Positions 22,770 through 25,900 of a stretch of DNA of 25,900 nt are shown piece after piece. Numbering within the stretch: position 1 is the stretch's first letter; each line of letters begins with the position of its first letter. The stretch is from SKNW01 sp050485865 (GTDB lineage Bacteria; Gemmatimonadota; Gemmatimonadetes; Longimicrobiales; Gaopeijiaceae): NCBI GenBank assembly GCA_050485865.1, contig JBJHCE010000024.1, positions 1 to 25,900 of the forward strand, given 5' to 3'. A program made the position numbers and the translations under genes. Below the pieces are notes generated by a model that saw nothing but the letters and a program-made list of their open reading frames with translations, ran no database searches and was not told the origin of the DNA.

Positions 22770-22876
22770 TGTGGAAAACGGGGGGAAAACCCCGTGGACA
22801 ACCGGTGGAAACGCGCCCCTTGATCCGTGGAAAGCGGCGGAAGTGACGCCGTGCCAGGAAGGTGACCCGTGGAGAG
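22770..22876. promoter_or_regulatory. Cluster of five GTGGA elements resembling DnaA boxes
   Basis: GTGGA cores begin at 22771, 22794, 22805, 22827 and 22869 on plus. Their spacings are 23, 11, 22 and 42 bases, close to multiples of one helical turn. Compared with the DnaA-box complement TGTGGATAA, the first site (TGTGGAAAA, 22770-22778) matches 8 of 9. The second (CGTGGACAA, 22793-22801) matches 7 of 9, or 8 of 9 against the TTGTCCACA form of GC-rich bacteria. The others match 6 of 9. E. coli nrdAB is known to be DnaA-regulated, so an analogous role is plausible but inferred. Confidence 0.5.
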
Positions 22877-22892
22877 CCGGAATCGCAGCTGA

Positions 22893-22908
22893 CCACCGAA
22901 TCTAGAGG
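22893..22908. promoter_or_regulatory. NrdR-box-like palindrome 2 (downstream)
   Basis: CCACCGAATCTAGAGG shares 12 of 16 positions with the upstream box on the same strand. It lies just downstream of the predicted transcription start of nrdJ. Its centre is exactly 32 bp from the centre of the other box, the spacing known for NrdR box pairs. It is a weaker palindrome than box 1. Confidence 0.6.
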
Positions 22909-22916
22909 CGGGCTCC

Positions 22917-22945
22917 ATAGTACGCCACGAGATCTAGTGGGTCAA
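22917..22945 (-). promoter_or_regulatory. Predicted sigma70-type promoter of nrdJ
   Basis: On the minus strand TTGACC (22945-22940) is followed after exactly 17 bases by TACTAT (22922-22917), close to the TTGACA/TATAAT consensus. Transcription would start near 22910, giving a leader of about 195 bases. NrdR-like box 1 fills the spacer, so binding there would block polymerase. Confidence 0.65.
22925..22940. promoter_or_regulatory. NrdR-box-like palindrome 1 (within promoter spacer)
   Basis: CCACGAGATCTAGTGG is a 16-bp palindrome with one mismatched pair. It resembles the NrdR box consensus ACACTATATATAGTGT in length, symmetry and the outer CAC/GTG-type ends. It overlaps the -35 to -10 spacer of the predicted nrdJ promoter. 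NrdR is the zinc-ATP-cone repressor of ribonucleotide reductase genes; nrdR itself is not in this window. Confidence 0.65.
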
Positions 22946-23018
22946 GGGTGACGTGCCCGCCTTCCGTGATACCCCCCGGAATGCCCTCGGTGCCCCTTTC
23001 CGGGATGCGGCGGAGGCG

Positions 23019-23041
23019 CGCCTGCAAGGGGGGTGCAGGCG
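23019..23041 (-). terminator. Hairpin after the TolB-like gene
   Basis: CGCCTGCA (23019-23026) pairs perfectly with TGCAGGCG (23034-23041) around a 7-base loop, 31 bases beyond the stop of the TolB-like gene. No T-run follows. Position and stem strength suggest a terminator separating that gene from the nrdJ promoter. Confidence 0.5.
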
Positions 23042-23072
23042 GCCGGGTCGGCCCCCTCCCGGGGGAGTCCTG

Positions 23073-25900
23073 TCAGAAGGACCACCCCACCCCGGCATAG
23101 ACCGAGGGGCCGGGAAGCCCCGGGTCGCCGCCGGGGCCGACCCCCCACACGTCTCCCCGGATGGGAACCGCGAACCCGGCCCGGAGGAGCTCCGGGGTCC
23201 AGGTGAAGAGGGCGTGGGAGAGCACGAGCTCCGCCCCCGCCGAGAGGAGCGCCCCCGCCGGGACCCCCGGCTCGGCCTCCTCGCCCCGGATCCCGGCGGC
23301 ATCGATCCACCCCGCAGCGGCGAGGCGGTCCACGTACGCCGGAAGGACCCCGTACCCCCGGTGGAGGACCGCCAGGGGAAGGCGGAGCTCGGCGCCGGCG
23401 CCCCAGGCGGAAGCCCCGCCCCGGGTCCCGAGCTCGTGCCCCCGCACCGCGAAGCTCCCCGGAACCCGGTCCCAGGTGGCACCGAGGCGACCGGCACCCC
23501 CCCCGCCCCCTCCGCCGAGGCGGAAGGTGGTGGCCCCGGCGCCGGGTCCCCAGCCCTCGCCCACCGCGCCCCGGAGGGCGAGCACCGGGGGCGCCCCCCC
23601 GGCCGTGGTGAACCCGAGCCCCTCCAGGGGGAGGAAGCGGCGGACCGCGACGACCGCGTCCACCCGCCCTCCGTCGGACCCCGCCACTCCGGCCAGGGTG
23701 TCGGGAACGGCGAGTTCCCGCCGCATTCGCACGCGCAGGGTGATCTGACCCCCGAACTGCGGACCGGGCTGGAAGGCGGTGGAGCGGACGGTGGACCGGG
23801 AGAGGATCCCGCTCGCCTCCAGGTACTCGCGGTCCGGGCGGCGGAGGGAGGCCCGGTCGGTGATCCCGCCTCCGGGCTCCAGGAGGAGGAAGGCGTCCTC
23901 GGCATAGCGGAGCGAGACCTGGAGCTGGTGCACGGACCGGTAGCGGGGCACCACGTGGGAGGCGGTGATCCCCACGGTCCGGGTCCGGGCGGCGGGGTAC
24001 ACCGGGGGGGCTCCCGCAGAGAGGTTCAGGCGCGGCAGGGCCTGCCACTCCTGGGCAACCGTGCCGGTCAGGACCGGGTTTCCGAGGCCGGCCCAGCTCC
24101 AGGCGGCGCGCCCCTCCCACCGGCGCCCGGGCCCCTCGAGCGGAAGGGCGAGCTCCAGCTCCCATCGGTTCCGCTCGATGGCGTCGGCGGCACCGCTCCG
24201 GAGCCCCGCGAGGGGGGCGAGGACCCCCGCCCCTCCCACCGTGGTCCGCGCCTCGAAGGTGGGAATCCAGTACCGGGGGAGGAGGGCCGCCCCGGGGCGC
24301 CACGGGCGGACCTCACCCCGGAGCCCGTCCCGGTGCCCCTCCGCCATGGGGGAGCGCGCCCCGGCCCGGACCGCCGCGTGCTGCGGGGCCTCGGGGAGGG
24401 GCGAAAACCCCGCCCCCGGGCCGAAGGGGATCCGGGCGAGCTCCCATCCCTCCCCCCCGAGGCGGGAGAAGACCACAGCATCCCCTGCAGGGGTCACCGC
24501 GGGAAAAACCGCCGCGGTGGCCACATCGGTGAGCTGGCGGACGGGGCCCGGGGACCCGGCGCCCGTCATGTCCGCCGCGTAGAGGTTCGCGATCCCGCTC
24601 CGCTCCGAACTCCAGAGGAGCCGGCCCCCGTCGGGGGACCACGCGACCCCCGCCATCGGCGTCGCCGCCTGGTCCACGACCTGGAAGATCGCGCCGGGAC
24701 CCCCGGCGGCGGTGCCGCCGGCAGTGGCCATGACCCCCACGCTCCACCGCCCACCGGCCTCCCAGCGGGTCACCGCGATCCGGTCGCCGCCCGGGGACCA
24801 GCGCGGGTGGGCCCAGTGCACCCCGGGATCCGCGGCGGCGAGGGTCCGGACCCGGGCGCCGTCTGTCGAGAGGAGGACAAGGGCGTTCGTCCCCGCCTCC
24901 TCGAGCACGGCCACGATTCCCCCGTGCCCGGGATGCACGTCCACCGCCGCCACCCGCAGGTCCCGGGTGATGCGGGTACGCCGGCCATCGGGGGCGATCC
25001 GCCAGAGGTCCGACCGGACCGAGTACCTGTCCACGTGCTCGGGCTGGGTCGTCCAGAGGGTGTCGCCGGGCCCGAAGGAGAGGGGGGCGTCCTGGTGAAG
25101 GGGGAGGAGGACCCGGTCGCCCCCCCCCTCGGGGCCGCCGTCGCGCACGACCAGCGCGAGCTCGGAGCGGCCGTCGCCCCGGACCCAGGCCATGGCCCCG
25201 TCGGAGGGGCGGAAGACGGGGTAGAGGGCCAGGCGGGCGTCCCGGGTCAGGAGCTCGGGCTCCGGCGCCAGGGCCCGGGCCCGGATCGCCTCCTCGAGGG
25301 CGCGCCCCCCGGCCTCCACGCCCCGGGCCCACCCGCGGTGGAGCTCCTCCAGGGAGGCGCCGAAGGCATCCTCGGCCGAGGCGTTCAGCCGGAGGGGGTT
25401 CAGGCGGGTCCCCTGGCGTTCGAAGAAGGTGGAGACGGCCTCGGCCCCGTGGGTCTCCGCCAGGTGGTGGAAGAAGGTGCCTCCGTATGCGTAGGGACGC
25501 TCCCCCCCGGGAAAGAGGGGGCCCGTGCCCATGGCCTGGTCCAGTCGCTCCCCCCCCGATTCGAGGGCCCGGGCCCGGACCACGGCATCGAAGCGCCCCC
25601 CGTGGAGGCGCCCACCCCCGGTGAGGGACGACTCGGCCTCCACCGCCACCCCCTCGATCCCCCACGAGGGGAGGGTGCTCGCCTGGAAGTGGGGCCAGGC
25701 GTACGGGGCGCGCCCCATGACCGAGCGGGCGAGCCGGCCGATGAGCCCCGTCGTCTCCAGGTGCAGGACGTGCACCACCTCGTGGGTCACCACGAGTTCC
25801 AGCCAGTCGTCGAAGGGCATGGCCCGGGGGCCGTCTACCGGGGGGCGCGCCCAGATCACGATGCGGGGGTAGGGAGCCACCGAGGCGAAGCCGTTCGAGA
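23073..25900 (-). CDS. TolB-like propeller protein with N-terminal HExxH domain and outer-membrane-barrel-like C-terminus (partial)
   Basis: The gene is open to the window edge, so its N-terminus is missing; about 942 residues are visible. The frame runs through the GTG at 25880 (SNGFASVAPYPRIVIW continues upstream), so that codon is not the true start. First comes a gluzincin-like metallopeptidase segment: VVTHEVVHVLHLE has HExxH, and WGIEGVAVEAE offers the downstream glutamate. Next are several PD40/TolB-type propeller blades (PRWSPGGDRIAVTRWEAGG, VAWSPDGGRLLWSSERSGIANLYAADM). The last about 400 residues alternate short polar and hydrophobic strands and end in GWSF, with a C-terminal aromatic as in outer-membrane beta-barrels. 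It is probably a surface or periplasmic protein; whether it is proteolytically active is unknown. Confidence 0.85.
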   Translation of the reverse strand, partial: SNGFASVAPYPRIVIWARPPVDGPRAMPFDDWLELVVTHEVVHVLHLETTGLIGRLARSVMGRAPYAWPHFQASTLPSWGIEGVAVEAESSLTGGGRLHGGRFDAVVRARALESGGERLDQAMGTGPLFPGGERPYAYGGTFFHHLAETHGAEAVSTFFERQGTRLNPLRLNASAEDAFGASLEELHRGWARGVEAGGRALEEAIRARALAPEPELLTRDARLALYPVFRPSDGAMAWVRGDGRSELALVVRDGGPEGGGDRVLLPLHQDAPLSFGPGDTLWTTQPEHVDRYSVRSDLWRIAPDGRRTRITRDLRVAAVDVHPGHGGIVAVLEEAGTNALVLLSTDGARVRTLAAADPGVHWAHPRWSPGGDRIAVTRWEAGGRWSVGVMATAGGTAAGGPGAIFQVVDQAATPMAGVAWSPDGGRLLWSSERSGIANLYAADMTGAGSPGPVRQLTDVATAAVFPAVTPAGDAVVFSRLGGEGWELARIPFGPGAGFSPLPEAPQHAAVRAGARSPMAEGHRDGLRGEVRPWRPGAALLPRYWIPTFEARTTVGGAGVLAPLAGLRSGAADAIERNRWELELALPLEGPGRRWEGRAAWSWAGLGNPVLTGTVAQEWQALPRLNLSAGAPPVYPAARTRTVGITASHVVPRYRSVHQLQVSLRYAEDAFLLLEPGGGITDRASLRRPDREYLEASGILSRSTVRSTAFQPGPQFGGQITLRVRMRRELAVPDTLAGVAGSDGGRVDAVVAVRRFLPLEGLGFTTAGGAPPVLALRGAVGEGWGPGAGATTFRLGGGGGGGAGRLGATWDRVPGSFAVRGHELGTRGGASAWGAGAELRLPLAVLHRGYGVLPAYVDRLAAAGWIDAAGIRGEEAEPGVPAGALLSAGAELVLSHALFTWTPELLRAGFAVPIRGDVWGVGPGGDPGLPGPSVYAGVGWSF

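Larger units (their letters stand above)
22716..23072 (-). promoter_or_regulatory. 357-base nrdJ control region and leader
   Basis: No gene is seen in this stretch. Reading towards nrdJ, it contains the terminator-like hairpin of the TolB-like gene, a sigma70-type promoter, and two NrdR-box-like palindromes. A leader of about 195 bases follows, with five phased GTGGA elements and the AAGGAG ribosome site at 22729-22724. I looked for a cobalamin riboswitch because the enzyme needs B12, but found no recognisable B12-box core. Confidence 0.7.

Noticed and set aside
19722..22823. Very long plus-strand open frame (over 1,000 codons) opposite nrdJ
   Set aside because: It is an antisense shadow typical of GC-rich codon bias. 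Its translation is Arg/His/Gly/Val-rich low complexity with no family similarity, while the minus strand encodes a motif-complete ribonucleotide reductase.
22770..22876. Chromosomal replication origin
   Set aside because: The DnaA-like boxes are few and mostly weak, there is no AT-rich unwinding region, and no dnaA, dnaN or other origin-type genes are nearby.
22716..22910. Cobalamin riboswitch in the nrdJ leader
   Set aside because: It would be logical for a B12-dependent enzyme, but I found no recognisable B12-box core or matching architecture; the leader instead has repeated GTGGA elements.

Overview
This is very GC-rich bacterial chromosome, mostly about 70% or more G+C by eye. Genes are tightly packed and nearly all on the minus strand. 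The combination of a B12-dependent ribonucleotide reductase, a YtxH/YihY/L,D-transpeptidase cluster, a TolB-like beta-propeller surface protein with an HExxH domain, a fasciclin lipoprotein and the codon style suggests Gemmatimonadota or a similar GC-rich diderm. That placement is inference from gene content; no rRNA gene is present to confirm it. I see no CRISPR array, insertion sequence, phage module, tRNA or rRNA.

Layout, left to right. (1) 35-7644, all minus: a run transcribed ytxH > yihY/L,D-transpeptidase fusion > smpB > N-acetylmuramoyl-L-alanine amidase > pyrD > pyrF > secreted NTF2-like protein > cysS. Several junctions are 4-base start/stop overlaps (ATGA or GTGA), so this looks like one translationally coupled operon joining envelope maintenance, trans-translation, pyrimidine synthesis and tRNA charging. 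(2) 7753-11464, minus: pyk > PhnP-like metallo-beta-lactamase-fold hydrolase > pgi, a small glycolytic operon. (3) 11752-14285: ribonuclease D and a 129-residue unknown on plus, a DksA/TraR-type protein on minus, and a YggX-like protein with two CxxC pairs on plus. (4) 14309-17528, minus: ornithine aminotransferase, fasciclin lipoprotein and nitrilase, separated by strong GC hairpins. (5) 17900-19723, minus: a MEDS-HisKA-HATPase-receiver hybrid kinase in a stretch visibly less GC-rich than its surroundings, probably acquired. (6) 20073-22715, minus: nrdJ with an elaborate control region. (7) 23073-25900, minus: a large TolB-like protein cut by the window edge.

Points of most interest. The nrdJ control region has a good sigma70-type promoter overlapped by two 16-bp NrdR-box-like palindromes exactly 32 bp apart centre to centre. 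It is followed by five GTGGA (DnaA-box-like) elements spaced at near-multiples of a helical turn. The YihY membrane protein is fused in frame to a YkuD-type L,D-transpeptidase, with an internal ATG and signal peptide at the junction. The upstream half of that fusion has no ordinary start codon that preserves its first membrane helix, only a CTG overlapping the ytxH stop.
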